Assembly (NCBI RefSeq): GCF_025154075.1
Contig: NZ_JAOAMU010000003.1
Coordinates: 186,001-250,000, forward strand
Reading direction: 5' to 3'
Length of the DNA stretch: 64,000 nt
DNA from: Chryseobacterium herbae
GTDB taxonomy: Bacteria > Bacteroidota > Bacteroidia > Flavobacteriales > Weeksellaceae
Below are positions 19,386 through 29,028 of this stretch, one piece after another. Under the pieces are notes generated by a model, which was given only the letters and a program-made list of their open reading frames with translations, was not told the origin of the DNA and did not search any database. The stretch's first letter is position 1, and each line of letters starts with the position of its first letter. The position numbers and the translations under genes were made by a program.

Positions 19386-19508
19386 TTTCTATAGTTCTTA
19401 AGTACACTCCTTGATAAGGAAAATAAAGCAGTCATATTATTCTTTGAGTACTTCAGCCAGGGCTATGCCAGGTGTCTGTCAATATTAAAATACGAAAAAA
19501 TAAAGGTG

Positions 19509-21521
19509 ATGAAATTTAAAAATCTAAAGTCTACTTTCAACAAAGGTGTTACTATTCCAAGTCTCATTTTTATTATCGGAACATGTTTTCTTTCGGCTCT
19601 TTATCCTAAACCCACGGAAAATATTTTAAACGGGATTAAGCAGTTTATATTTGTTAATCTGAATTGGGTGTATGTCTGGGCGGTCACTTTGTTTGTGGTC
19701 TTCTTGGTTTACCTGCTCTTCAGTAAATATGCGAATATAAAGTTGGGAGCCAACGACAGTAAGCCGGAATACTCCTTTTTTTCCTGGATTTCAATGCTGT
19801 TTGCCGCAGGAATGGGAATCGGGCTGATTTATTTTAGTGTAGCAGAACCTATGCAGCACTATTCTTCCGAAGTTTTTGCCGATAATCATTACGTAAGCAG
19901 AGCCAAGCAGGCACAATTATATACGTTTTTTCACTGGGGAGTTCATGCCTGGGCTATTTATGGAGTCGTAGGACTTTCTTTATCATACTTTGCTTATCGT
20001 TACAGACTGCCGCTTTCCTTACGAAGCTGTTTTTATCCATTGCTGAAAGATAAAATTAATGGTAAATGGGGAAATGCCATTGATGTATTTGCACTATGCT
20101 GTACTTTCTTCGGATTGACCACGACTTTAGGATTTGGAGTAGTGCAGATCAGTTCAGGATTAAATATACTTCATATCACCGCAGAAAACAGTTTTACCAA
20201 TCAGGTGATTATTGTGATCAGTCTTATTGCTCTTTCTGTTTTTTCAGCGATTAGCGGAGTAGATAAAGGGGTGAAAATTTTAAGCAACATTAATGTAATG
20301 AGTGTCATTGTACTCTTACTTTTTGTCCTGATATTAGGACCGACGGTCTATCTGATAGGAAGTTTTACGGATGGATTGGGAAACTATATCAATAATTTTT
20401 TCAATCTTACTTTCAATACCCATGTTTACGAGAAAAATGCATTGCCATGGTTTTATGACTGGACTATTTTATACTGGGCGTGGTGGATTTCATGGTCGCC
20501 TTATGTAGGATTGTTTATCGCACGAATTTCAAAAGGACGTACCATCAGGGAATTTATTCTCGCAGTTTTAGTTCTCCCTACATTGTTCAATTTTATCTGG
20601 ATGTCTGTATTTGGAAACAGTGCCATCTGGTTCGATTTAAATGTAGCTAATGGAAAACTAAGTCAGCTGGCGTCCGATCCTGATGCATTGATGTTCCGGT
20701 TTTTAGAATATATGCCTTTGTCAACCCTGACCGGATTTTTTGTTATTGCCATCATTATTATTTTCTTTGTGACCTCCGCCGATTCGGGAATATTTGTCAT
20801 GAACAGCATCGCTACTAAAAATTCCACTAAATCTCCGAAATGGCAGATCGTATTCTGGGGTATTTTACTCGCCGTGCTTTCCCTTTTACTGTTAAATGCT
20901 GGAGGATTAAAAGCACTCCAAAGCATGACTTTAATTACGGCATTGCCCTTTTCAATCATTGTCCTTTTATTTATAGTAAGTCTGATGAAGGGACTGATCA
21001 TTGACCAGAAATATTATGATACTAATTTTTCTGCTTCAACCGTTCCCTGGTCAGGAGAATTTTGGAAAGAGCGTTTAAAAAATATTGTCTCCTTTAAAGA
21101 TAATTCGTCAGTAGATCATTTTATTCAGGTTAAAACAAAAGAAGCCTTTACAGATCTGCAGCAAGAATTTGCAGCTAATGGAATTGAAGCGCAAATAAAC
21201 CATTACGAAAATCCTGTCAGAACAGAAATAGAAATCCACCAGGGAGTCGTCAATAATTTTATCTATGGCGTTGAAAATAAGGTGAAAACCGTTTCCGAAT
21301 ACATGATCAATGAAGAAAATCTTCCCGATCTGGATGATAAGAAAACCCACTATCCAAGATCCTATTTTGGAGATGGAAGAGAAGGCTATGACGTTCAGTA
21401 TTTTACAAAGAATGAACTCATTTCTGATGTCCTCAAGCATTATGAGCGGTTCCTGGAAATTGTTTCGGAAGAGCGCAATGAAATGTTCATCAGCAGTAAT
21501 GCCAATCAGGGGAAAGAATAA
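19509..21521 (+). CDS. BCCT-family betaine/choline/carnitine transporter
   Basis: About 670 residues forming an inner-membrane protein with roughly twelve hydrophobic segments. The family signature runs through YWAWWISWSPYVGLFIARIS (about residue 320), with GMGIGLIYFSVAEP earlier. The BCCT family imports trimethylammonium solutes, usually with Na+ or H+, for osmoprotection. A hydrophilic C-terminal extension of about 150 residues resembles the regulatory tails of BetT-type members. I choose the ATG at 19509; a GTG directly precedes it. A terminator and an inverted repeat upstream make it a separate transcription unit. Which substrate it takes cannot be stated. Confidence 0.92.
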   Translation: MKFKNLKSTFNKGVTIPSLIFIIGTCFLSALYPKPTENILNGIKQFIFVNLNWVYVWAVTLFVVFLVYLLFSKYANIKLGANDSKPEYSFFSWISMLFAAGMGIGLIYFSVAEPMQHYSSEVFADNHYVSRAKQAQLYTFFHWGVHAWAIYGVVGLSLSYFAYRYRLPLSLRSCFYPLLKDKINGKWGNAIDVFALCCTFFGLTTTLGFGVVQISSGLNILHITAENSFTNQVIIVISLIALSVFSAISGVDKGVKILSNINVMSVIVLLLFVLILGPTVYLIGSFTDGLGNYINNFFNLTFNTHVYEKNALPWFYDWTILYWAWWISWSPYVGLFIARISKGRTIREFILAVLVLPTLFNFIWMSVFGNSAIWFDLNVANGKLSQLASDPDALMFRFLEYMPLSTLTGFFVIAIIIIFFVTSADSGIFVMNSIATKNSTKSPKWQIVFWGILLAVLSLLLLNAGGLKALQSMTLITALPFSIIVLLFIVSLMKGLIIDQKYYDTNFSASTVPWSGEFWKERLKNIVSFKDNSSVDHFIQVKTKEAFTDLQQEFAANGIEAQINHYENPVRTEIEIHQGVVNNFIYGVENKVKTVSEYMINEENLPDLDDKKTHYPRSYFGDGREGYDVQYFTKNELISDVLKHYERFLEIVSEERNEMFISSNANQGKE

Positions 21522-21660
21522 CCTGAAAAAGCACATTTTTTGGAATGACGGATGTCATGGAACACCGTTGAAATTGAATACAGGTGCGTTTTAATATGTA
21601 AACAATATTATTTAGATTTACCGGATAAAACGATGTCATTAAAAATTTAATTTAAATTCT

Positions 21661-22584
21661 ATGTTTCAGGACACTTGGCAAGGCAGATTAGACGGAGAAG
21701 AACTTCTTTTCCACAGAATATTTCAGAGAGTTAAAGAAGAACATAATTACGACCATATTGCTGCAGATGATTTTGTCCTGCATGGTTTTGCGGTAGACGA
21801 AGGAGTAAGAAGAAATAAAGGACGTCAGGGGGCAAAAGATGCTCCGGATGTGATCCGGAAAAATATGTCTAATTTCCCGGTGATCCGTCCTGATTTTTCT
21901 CTTTTGGATTTCGGAAATGTAACCTGTGAAGATGGCGATCTCGAAAGCACCCAGAACAGCCTTGCTAAAAATGTATCCAAAGTATTGCTGAAAGGTGGAA
22001 AATCAATTGTTTTAGGTGGCGGTCATGAAGTAACGTATGCCCATTATTTAGGCGTAAAAACAGCTTTTCCGGAACAGAAAATAGGGATAATTAATATCGA
22101 TGCTCATTTTGACAACAGACAGCCTGAAGAAGGAGTCGGACCAAGCTCAGGAACCGGATTCTGGCAGATCGCACAGGAAGGACAGATCAACTCACTGCAT
22201 ATCGGAATTCAGAGAAATTCAAATACCCTGAAACTCTTTGATACAGCCCATCAGTACGGAATGAAATACATCCTTGCAGACGAACTCTTTTTTGAGAATC
22301 TTCCTTCGATTTATCAGCGCATCGATGAACTTACGGAAAGTGTAGATTTTATTTATCTTACCATCTGTATGGATGTTTTCAATGCATCAATCGCTCCAGG
22401 GGTTTCCGCTTCCGCATATAATGGTATCTTTGCAGATACGCCTTTTATGCATTTGTACAGGCATATTTTAAAAAGCAAAAAACTCATAGCACTGGATGCA
22501 GCAGAAGTCAATCCTTCCCTTGATATTCAGGAAAGAACGGCGAGGCTTGCTGCGTGTCTTGTGAATGAATGGTTTATGATCTAG
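21661..22584 (+). CDS. hutG: Formimidoylglutamase
   Basis: HutG hydrolyses N-formimidoyl-glutamate to glutamate and formamide. It is a 307-residue arginase-fold enzyme with the manganese motifs GGGHE, NIDAHFDNR and ICMDVFNASIAPGVSA, in which the His and Asp residues bind the metals. The MDVF form of the third motif favours HutG over arginase or agmatinase, and hutI nearby supports it. Cytoplasmic. ATG at 21661, 139 bases after the transporter. Confidence 0.9.
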   Translation: MFQDTWQGRLDGEELLFHRIFQRVKEEHNYDHIAADDFVLHGFAVDEGVRRNKGRQGAKDAPDVIRKNMSNFPVIRPDFSLLDFGNVTCEDGDLESTQNSLAKNVSKVLLKGGKSIVLGGGHEVTYAHYLGVKTAFPEQKIGIINIDAHFDNRQPEEGVGPSSGTGFWQIAQEGQINSLHIGIQRNSNTLKLFDTAHQYGMKYILADELFFENLPSIYQRIDELTESVDFIYLTICMDVFNASIAPGVSASAYNGIFADTPFMHLYRHILKSKKLIALDAAEVNPSLDIQERTARLAACLVNEWFMI

Positions 22585-22934
22585 ATAGAAATTATAAACC
22601 CATAGAGCATTTTGAATTCTCGTATTTCGGAAATAAGTGAAACGCTCTTGTTTATCTTAGTGTAAAGAAATCAGAATCAATTTTGTCTTTCTTTGCGTTT
22701 AATAATCACAAGGTAAAAGAAAGGCATTTCATTTAAAAAAGTAAAACAAAAAGATACTGCTAGTTATCAGATATTTAAAATTACTTTCAAAATATACAGA
22801 AGGTTATATTATTTCGATAGAGAAAATCATTCCTTTATTTAGCCTTTAAGGAACAAAATTTGTTACTTTCACGGTGCTTTTTAGAATAAAGGCATTAAAA
22901 AATTCATTTTTGAATTTAAAACAGAAATTAGATT
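22585..22934. other. Intergenic region, 350 bases, possible weak promoter only
   Basis: AT-rich spacer between hutG and the next gene. TACTTTCA near 22865 matches the -7 consensus at seven of eight positions, 70 bases before the next ATG. I see no other gene, RNA or clear hairpin. Confidence 0.4.
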
Positions 22935-24227
22935 ATGGAACAGTTAATTGAAAATAAGCTTATTAAAGCAGATAAGACATTTTCAGAATGGAGAAAAGTA
23001 CCGTTTGAAGAAAAGCAGAAGCTGATCGCAAAAGCGGCAGAAATTTTAAAGAATAATTCGGAGAAATTTGGCAGGATCATCACGACAGAAATGAATAAAC
23101 CTATTTCAGAGTCGATTGCTGAGGTTGAAAAATGTGCATTAATGATGAATTATTATGCAGATGCTGAAAATATTTTAAAACCCGAAAAAGTTGAATCTGA
23201 ATTTTCTTATTCTGAAGTTCATTATGTTCCGAAAGGTGTGATTTTAGGAGTAATGCCGTGGAATTTTCCTTTCTGGCAGGTACTGAGATTCGCTACACCA
23301 GCAATTTTGGCTGGAAATACCGTAGTTCTGAAACATGCTTCCATCTGTTTCGGAAGTGGAAATGCTATTGTAGAAGTTCTTTTGGAGGCAGGTTTTCCGG
23401 AAGGTGTTTTCCAGAATCTGGAAGTGGGGCATCAGGCTGTAAAAGAAATTCTTGAACACGATGCTGTAAAAGGAGTAAGTCTTACAGGTAGCGGAAAAGC
23501 GGGTGGAGAAGTAGCTTCTATTGCCGGTTTAAATATTAAAAAATCTTTATTGGAATTAGGTGGAAGTGATGCTTTCATTATTTTCGATGATGCAGATTTA
23601 GATGCAGCAGCAAAAGCAGGAGTGAAATCCAGACTTCAAAATTGCGGACAAACCTGTACTGCCGCTAAAAGATTTATTATTGATGAAAAAATTGAAGGTG
23701 AATTTTTACCGAAATTCATTGAAGAATATAAAACGTATGAAGTGGGAGATCCTTTAAATAAGGAAACTAAATTAGCGGGAATGGCAAGACCGGACCTCGC
23801 TGATGAGTTGGAAGCTCAGTTCAACCGCGCACTGGAAAACGGTGCTGAAATTATTATTCCTTTGGAAAGAATTTCTGAAAATGAATTTAAACCCGGTTTA
23901 ATTCGTGTTCAGGAAGGAAATCCTATTTTAAAGGAAGAACTTTTTGGCCCTCTGGGAATGATCATGATTGCTAAAAGTGATGAACAGGCTTTGCAAATGG
24001 CGAATGATATTCCTTTTGGACTTTCAAATTCCGTTTGGACGAAGAAAACAGACCGTCAGTTATTTTTTATTGAAAACCTGGAATCAGGAACGGTCAATAT
24101 CAATAGAATGACGAGCTCAGATCCGCGTTTTCCATTCGGTGGAAGCAAAGGTTCGGGATATGGAACGGAGTTGTCTTTATTGGCTTTAAAAGAGTTTGTG
24201 ACGGCAAGAACGATCGTGGGGAACTAG
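22935..24227 (+). CDS. NAD(P)-dependent aldehyde dehydrogenase, succinate-semialdehyde dehydrogenase-like
   Basis: The protein has 430 residues, about 20-25 fewer than usual for the Sad/GabD-like group because the N-terminal strand region is short; it opens directly in the helix before the FSEWRKVPFEEKQKL segment. Present are the cofactor segment MPWNFPFWQ, the LLELGGSDAF segment with the general-base Glu, and NCGQTC with the nucleophilic Cys. The likely reaction is oxidation of succinate semialdehyde to succinate, but this is by family resemblance. ATG at 22935; no in-frame upstream start is obvious. A bidirectional terminator separates it from pyk. Confidence 0.85.
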   Translation: MEQLIENKLIKADKTFSEWRKVPFEEKQKLIAKAAEILKNNSEKFGRIITTEMNKPISESIAEVEKCALMMNYYADAENILKPEKVESEFSYSEVHYVPKGVILGVMPWNFPFWQVLRFATPAILAGNTVVLKHASICFGSGNAIVEVLLEAGFPEGVFQNLEVGHQAVKEILEHDAVKGVSLTGSGKAGGEVASIAGLNIKKSLLELGGSDAFIIFDDADLDAAAKAGVKSRLQNCGQTCTAAKRFIIDEKIEGEFLPKFIEEYKTYEVGDPLNKETKLAGMARPDLADELEAQFNRALENGAEIIIPLERISENEFKPGLIRVQEGNPILKEELFGPLGMIMIAKSDEQALQMANDIPFGLSNSVWTKKTDRQLFFIENLESGTVNINRMTSSDPRFPFGGSKGSGYGTELSLLALKEFVTARTIVGN

Positions 24228-24232
24228 TGATA

Positions 24233-24293
24233 ATGTACAATGTAAAAAGTATAATTGTAAAAAGTAAAATGTACAAAGTATAATGTAAGTTTA
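24233..24293. repeat. Low-complexity direct-repeat island after the aldehyde dehydrogenase
   Basis: Words ATGTACAA, GTAAAAAGTA and AGTATAAT each occur twice within 61 bases (for example ATGTACAA at 24233 and 24269). Confidence 0.55.
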
Positions 24294-24306
24294 CGGTTAT
24301 CAATAT

Positions 24307-24342
24307 AAAAAATCCCGGAAATAGATATTTTCGGGATTTTTT
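24307..24342. terminator. Bidirectional terminator between two converging genes
   Basis: A 15-bp stem, AAAAAATCCCGGAAA with TTTTCGGGATTTTTT, surrounds a six-base loop. It has T runs on both strands and so can stop the aldehyde dehydrogenase (+) and pyk (-). Confidence 0.85.
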
Positions 24343-24364
24343 GTATGCTGGTCAAAAAGTAATT

Positions 24365-24406
24365 TTGCTTATTGCTTATTGCTTATTGCTTATTGCTTAT
24401 TGCTTA
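24365..24406. repeat. Six perfect copies of the heptamer TTGCTTA
   Basis: Six head-to-tail copies run from 24365 to 24406. On the minus strand the unit is TAAGCAA, and the first TAA is the pyk stop codon (24404-24406). Confidence 0.95.
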
Positions 24407-25849
24407 AACTGTTGTCAGCCTAAGTGTATTCGTTTTTCCGCCTTCGTAAGATGGAGTAGCATTGATGTTGATTACAAAATCTCCGCTTTCGATATACCCA
24501 TGGTTGTGAGTCAGCATATTCACCTGAATGATCGTCTCATCCGTAGACTTTTTCATGTCATAGTAGTAAGCATGAACGCCCCAAAGAAGGTTCAACATGG
24601 TGATCACTCTTCTGTTTCCACTGTATACAATGATCTGAGAATTCGGTCTGTGAGCGGCAAGCTGGAATGCTGTATATCCTGAGTGCGTCAATGTAACGAT
24701 TGCAGAAACGTTAGTAGTTTTAGCAATTCTTACAGCTGCAAGACATACTCTGTTCGTGATAAATCTTTCGTCGATGCAGTTGTAATCTTTTTCCATAGGC
24801 TCATTTTTATGTTGGTAAAAATGAGTGGTCTCGATATTCTTTACAATTTTCGTCATGTTTTCAACGACCTGAATCGGATATCTTCCTACAGAAGTTTCTC
24901 CTGAAAGCATTACGGCATCAGCACCATCCAATACAGAGTTGGCAACGTCATTTACTTCCGCTCTGGTAGGCGTAAGACTGTTGATCATAGTTTCCATCAT
25001 CTGTGTAGCGATAATCACCGGCTTTGAATAGAATCTTGCCTTCTCTACCAAAGTTTTCTGGATAGCAGGAACTTCTTCCATCGGAACTTCCACACCAAGG
25101 TCACCACGGGCAACCATCAGTCCGTCACATTCCAATAGAATTTCGTCAATATTTTTAACGCCTTCCGGCTTTTCAATCTTAGCAATGATCGGCGTTTTGA
25201 ATTTTCCGTTCGGATGGCTGTCAATCAATTTTTTCAGGTCAATGATATCCTGAGCATGACGTACAAAAGAAAGTGCAATCCAGTCAACCTCCATGTCAAG
25301 CATGAAATTGGCATCCTGAATGTCTTTTTCCGTAAGAGCAGGAAGAGATACATTGGTATTTGGCAGGTTCACCCCTTTCTTGGAACTTAGAGGTCCCCCT
25401 TGAATGGTCTTTGCTTTTACCGTATCTATTTCGTTGGTTTCAATAACTTCCAACATCAGTTTTCCGTCATCAATAAGGATTTTCTCCCCAACTTTTACGT
25501 CCTGAGGAAACTGCTGGTAGGTCATGTAAACCTTAGTAGAATCTCCCTCTATTTTCTCATTCGTAAAGGTAAGGATATCACCAGGGTTCAGGTAGGAACC
25601 TTCTTTTACAACGCCCACTCTCAGTTTCGGGCCCTGAAGGTCTCCTAAGATCCCTATAGAATAGCCATATTCCTGATTAAGCTCTCTGATAATTTCAATA
25701 TTATTTCGAACTAAGTCGTAGTCTGCATGTGAAAAATTTATTCTGAAAATATCAACACCCGCTTTCATTAGTCCTAACATTACCTCCTTCGATGATGAAG
25801 CAGGCCCTAGTGTTGCAATAATTTTTGTCTTCTTTAAATACTTATTCAT
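24404..25849 (-). CDS. pyk: Pyruvate kinase
   Basis: Pyruvate kinase converts phosphoenolpyruvate and ADP to pyruvate and ATP, the last step of glycolysis. The 481 residues include KIIATLGPAS at the N-terminus, the signature IIAKIEKPEGVKNIDEIL with the catalytic Lys, GDLGVEVP, and the MLSGETSVG segment. A C-terminal alpha/beta domain is present. Cytoplasmic tetramer in the family. ATG at 25849 overlaps the end of the next gene upstream by eight bases, so both belong to one operon with rnc. Confidence 0.97.
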   Translation of the reverse strand: MNKYLKKTKIIATLGPASSSKEVMLGLMKAGVDIFRINFSHADYDLVRNNIEIIRELNQEYGYSIGILGDLQGPKLRVGVVKEGSYLNPGDILTFTNEKIEGDSTKVYMTYQQFPQDVKVGEKILIDDGKLMLEVIETNEIDTVKAKTIQGGPLSSKKGVNLPNTNVSLPALTEKDIQDANFMLDMEVDWIALSFVRHAQDIIDLKKLIDSHPNGKFKTPIIAKIEKPEGVKNIDEILLECDGLMVARGDLGVEVPMEEVPAIQKTLVEKARFYSKPVIIATQMMETMINSLTPTRAEVNDVANSVLDGADAVMLSGETSVGRYPIQVVENMTKIVKNIETTHFYQHKNEPMEKDYNCIDERFITNRVCLAAVRIAKTTNVSAIVTLTHSGYTAFQLAAHRPNSQIIVYSGNRRVITMLNLLWGVHAYYYDMKKSTDETIIQVNMLTHNHGYIESGDFVININATPSYEGGKTNTLRLTTV

Positions 25850-26315
25850 AATATTGGATAATTTGATAAAGTTCCTCTTCAGAACTCAGTGTATAGTCTT
25901 GTATCGGAAATACAAGATTTTCCGGGAGCAAAATTACGGAAAAATCAGGAATTTGTTCCGATGTATGCAGAATATATTCCACATCTACCTGATTATTTAA
26001 TAAAAATTTAATGTTTTCTTCTTCTGTGAAGAGCTCGGTCTGCAGTTTTTTTTGCTTACTTTCCGAAGACCGGTTTGAAATGAACGTAAAACACGTTTTC
26101 GTAAACTTATGGTAAGCTTCAAATCTTGGAAAAAAGTAGTCGTAATAAGCCCCGTGAATGATCACATCTTTTTTTCGGGAAAAAGCGAGGCCGTTGATTT
26201 GATTAATCTTGTAGAAAAACTCATGAGCAGGTACATCTTTTGCTAATCTTACCAATCCTATGGCAATATCTTCAAATTCTATATCGTCTAGATCATAAAG
26301 TTTTTGGATTTCCAA
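25842..26315 (-). CDS. Small conserved protein, probably the IPExxxVDY family
   Basis: The protein has 157 residues, is soluble, and has no signal peptide. In Bacteroidota a small IPExxxVDY-family protein of unknown function usually sits between rnc and pyk. Position, length and the opening DLDD-x-EFEDIAIGL fit, but the naming motif is not intact: the nearest match is LLPENLVFPIQDY near residue 130. It overlaps rnc by 23 bases and pyk by 8 bases, so translation is probably coupled. The function is not known. Confidence 0.6.
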   Translation of the reverse strand: MEIQKLYDLDDIEFEDIAIGLVRLAKDVPAHEFFYKINQINGLAFSRKKDVIIHGAYYDYFFPRFEAYHKFTKTCFTFISNRSSESKQKKLQTELFTEEENIKFLLNNQVDVEYILHTSEQIPDFSVILLPENLVFPIQDYTLSSEEELYQIIQYYE

Positions 26316-27054
26316 GTATGTTTTCTTTTTTGTTTAAAATATAAAATGCTCTCTGCGCTGCCTTTTCTTCTGCCTTCTTTTTGGAAGTTTCCGTCGCATT
26401 GGCGATTTTTTCTTCTCCCAGCCAGACATGACACCTGAAGACGATTGCTTTGTTAGCCTGAACTTCTTCGCAGGTTTCGTATTTTATATTTACTTTTTTC
26501 TTCTGGCTCCATTCAAGCAGAAGGCCTTTGTAGCTTACAATTTTATTTTCAAGCTTATTAATTTCAGAAGGCGTCAGTAATCTTTCCAGAATGATCCTTT
26601 TACAGGCGTCATACTGGAAGTCCAGATAAATGGCACCAATAAGTGCCTCAAATAAATTTCCGGAGATATTTTCGCCCAAGGCTGCGGATCCCTGCTTCTG
26701 CAAGAGATCGATAAGCTTCAGGTCTTCACCTAATTTATTAAGATTCTTCCTATTAACAATTTTAGATTTCATCTGTGTGAGATATCCTTCGTTGGCCTGA
26801 GGATAAGTCTGGAACAGATGACAGGAAATAATTGTACCCAAAACAGAATCTCCCAAAAATTCAAGTCGTTCGTAATTACTGTCTTGATTTTTAGAAGAAC
26901 TTTTTAAAGAAAAAGCTTCCCGGTAAAGAGCTATATTCTGAACCTCGGCGCCCAGCATTTTTTTCAGCTCGGTACTGAGGAAATAGTCTCTCTCCGTTAA
27001 TTTTCTTTTTCTTTGTCTGAGAAGGAATTTAGAAAAGTATTTCTGTAACTCCAT
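26293..27054 (-). CDS. rnc: Ribonuclease III
   Basis: RNase III cleaves double-stranded RNA, including rRNA precursors. The 253 residues carry the catalytic signature ERLEFLGDSVLG near residue 65 with the acidic metal ligands, a second acidic site FEALIGAIYLD, and a C-terminal double-stranded-RNA-binding domain ending in KKKAEEKAAQRAF. ATG at 27054, nine bases after the fabF stop. Operon acpP-fabF-rnc-small gene-pyk. Confidence 0.95.
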   Translation of the reverse strand: MELQKYFSKFLLRQRKRKLTERDYFLSTELKKMLGAEVQNIALYREAFSLKSSSKNQDSNYERLEFLGDSVLGTIISCHLFQTYPQANEGYLTQMKSKIVNRKNLNKLGEDLKLIDLLQKQGSAALGENISGNLFEALIGAIYLDFQYDACKRIILERLLTPSEINKLENKIVSYKGLLLEWSQKKKVNIKYETCEEVQANKAIVFRCHVWLGEEKIANATETSKKKAEEKAAQRAFYILNKKENILGNPKTL

Positions 27055-27063
27055 TCATTGAAT

Positions 27064-28308
27064 TTAGATTTTCTTAAATAGAACGCAAGCGTTGTGCCCG
27101 CCAAATCCAAAAGTATTGCTCATGGCTACTTTTACATCTTTCTTCACAGCATTAATGAATGTGAAATTCAGTCTGCTGTCAATGTTTTCATCATCAGTAA
27201 AATGGTTGATGGTAGGCGGAACGATACCATGAATAATAGTTCCTAATGCAGCGATAGCTTCAATAACTCCAGCTGCACCCAGAAGGTGACCGGTCATTGA
27301 TTTTGTAGAATTGATCTGAATATCAAAAGCGTGCTCGCCTAATAATTTCGAAATTGCGTTGGATTCTGCAATATCTCCTAATGGAGTAGAGGTACCATGC
27401 ATGTTGATATGGTCTACTTCATCAGCAGTTAAGCCTGCGTCTTCCAAACAGTTTTTCATTACCAGATAAGCGCCTAAGCCTTCAGGATGTGGGGCAGTCA
27501 TATGGTGTGCATCTGCACTCATACCGCCACCTAGCAATTCTGCATAAATGGTAGCACCACGTTTTACCGCGTGCTCATATTCTTCAAGAATGATCGTTCC
27601 TGCACCTTCACCTAAAACAAAGCCATCTCTGTCTTTATCAAAAGGTCTTGAAGCAGTGGTAGGGTCATCATTTCTTGTAGAAAGTGCCATCATCGCATTA
27701 AATCCACCGACACCACTTGCTGTAACGGCTGCTTCAGAGCCTCCGCACACAATAACGTCTGCTTTTCCTAGCTGGATAATCATCTTGGAATCAATTAAGG
27801 CATTGGCTGAAGATGCACAGGCTGATACCGTAGTATAATTCGGCCCGTGAAAACCGTACTCAATTGAAATGTGTCCAGGAGTGATATCCGCGATCATTTT
27901 AGGAATAAAGAAAGGGTTGAATCTTGGGATTTCCGTATTCGCCCATCCTAAAACCTCAGTTTCGAAAGTCTCTAAACCTCCGATACCGGAACCCCAAATT
28001 ACACCGACTCTGTTTTTATCAACATTGTCTTCCATAATTCTGGAGTGTGCTACCGCTTCTCTTGCGGCTACTAGCCCAAGCTGAGTATTTCGGTCCATTT
28101 TCTTTGCTTCTTTCTTATCGAAATGCTGCAGCGGATCGAAACCTTTTACTTCGCAAGCGAACTTAGTTTTAAAGTTTGTGGCATCAAAAAGAGTAATCGG
28201 AGCAGCACCGCTCTCACCTTTAAGAAGATTTTCCCAGTATTCTTTTGCATTATTTCCAATCGGTGTTATTGCGCCAAAACCGGTTACAACTACTCTTTTT
28301 AATTCCAT
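27064..28308 (-). CDS. fabF: Beta-ketoacyl-ACP synthase II
   Basis: FabF condenses malonyl-ACP with an acyl-ACP in fatty acid elongation. The 414 residues include the active-site Cys in TVSACASSANAL, the His residues in HGTSTPLGD and TGHLLGAAG, and the C-terminal SNTFGFGGHNAC. Length is typical. It lies 33 bases downstream of acpP, whose product is its substrate carrier. Confidence 0.97.
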   Translation of the reverse strand: MELKRVVVTGFGAITPIGNNAKEYWENLLKGESGAAPITLFDATNFKTKFACEVKGFDPLQHFDKKEAKKMDRNTQLGLVAAREAVAHSRIMEDNVDKNRVGVIWGSGIGGLETFETEVLGWANTEIPRFNPFFIPKMIADITPGHISIEYGFHGPNYTTVSACASSANALIDSKMIIQLGKADVIVCGGSEAAVTASGVGGFNAMMALSTRNDDPTTASRPFDKDRDGFVLGEGAGTIILEEYEHAVKRGATIYAELLGGGMSADAHHMTAPHPEGLGAYLVMKNCLEDAGLTADEVDHINMHGTSTPLGDIAESNAISKLLGEHAFDIQINSTKSMTGHLLGAAGVIEAIAALGTIIHGIVPPTINHFTDDENIDSRLNFTFINAVKKDVKVAMSNTFGFGGHNACVLFKKI

Positions 28309-28341
28309 AAACTTTTAAAATTTTCTTTTTGTTGAAGAATA

Positions 28342-28581
28342 TTATTTATTTACTACTTCTTCGATGTAAGCGATAGCGTGACCTACAGTAGTAATTTTTT
28401 CAGCCTGATCATCAGGGATTTGAATGTTGAATTCTTTTTCAAATTCCATGATTAACTCAACTGTATCCAATGAATCAGCTCCTAAATCGTTAGTGAAGCT
28501 AGCTTCAGGAGTTACTTCTGTTTCTTCAACGTCAAGCTTATCAGCGATGATAGCTTTTACTCTTGATGCAATGTCTGACAT
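28342..28581 (-). CDS. acpP: Acyl carrier protein
   Basis: A 79-residue acidic helical protein with the phosphopantetheine attachment Ser in [11 protein letters not shown]. It carries growing acyl chains in type II fatty acid synthesis. ATG at 28581. First gene of the minus-strand operon, with a good promoter just upstream. Confidence 0.97.
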   Translation of the reverse strand: MSDIASRVKAIIADKLDVEETEVTPEASFTNDLGADSLDTVELIMEFEKEFNIQIPDDQAEKITTVGHAIAYIEEVVNK

Positions 28582-28612
28582 AGTAAATTATTTTTTTAAT
28601 TGTTAGATGGTG

Positions 28613-28640
28613 CAAATATATAAAATTCTTCACGATAAAA
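28613..28640 (-). promoter_or_regulatory. acpP: Promoter of the acpP-fabF-rnc-pyk operon
   Basis: Minus-strand TATATTTG (28620-28613) with TTTT 16 bases upstream (28640-28637). The -7 element is 32 bases before the acpP ATG. Confidence 0.7.
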
Positions 28641-29028
28641 CATTTTTTTAGTCTTTTTTGTGGGTAGACTATACTTATTTTATAGTGAGAAGTTTTAGTG
28701 TTTTCGTTTTCAGGTATTTATGTTTACTATGCAAATCATAAGTAAAATGGATGGTCGGGGAAGGTAAAGAAAGTGCGTAAATGGTTTGTAGCAGAAGGCT
28801 GATCGAATATATTTCAGCCTGAAAAAGGATCAGCTGATGCGGATTAAAAACTAATTTCTTTTTTGTGAAATTTGAGTATTAAAAGATCATTTTAAATTTT
28901 CATCGGAGAAACAGACGTTCAATTTTATAGGTTTTGTGAGCTTTTTAGCAAAGTTGAATTGAGCCATGGGACAAAGTACTTCCTTCGTAATTGTAAGAAC
29001 TTTGTCCTGTAAAATTAAAATAAACAAT
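28641..29028. other. Intergenic region without recognisable gene
   Basis: AT-rich divergent spacer between acpP (-) and an aldehyde dehydrogenase (+). No hairpin, RNA gene or coding stretch stands out. An in-frame ATG at 28966 could extend the downstream gene but is judged unlikely. Confidence 0.5.

Noticed and set aside
24365-24406. CRISPR-like array
   Set aside because: The seven-base units have no spacers; it is a simple tandem repeat. No CRISPR array or cas gene is present in the window.
28966-29028. Upstream ATG for the aldehyde dehydrogenase at 29029
   Set aside because: The 21 extra residues do not resemble the family start, whereas MKRIEQAYINGEF does.
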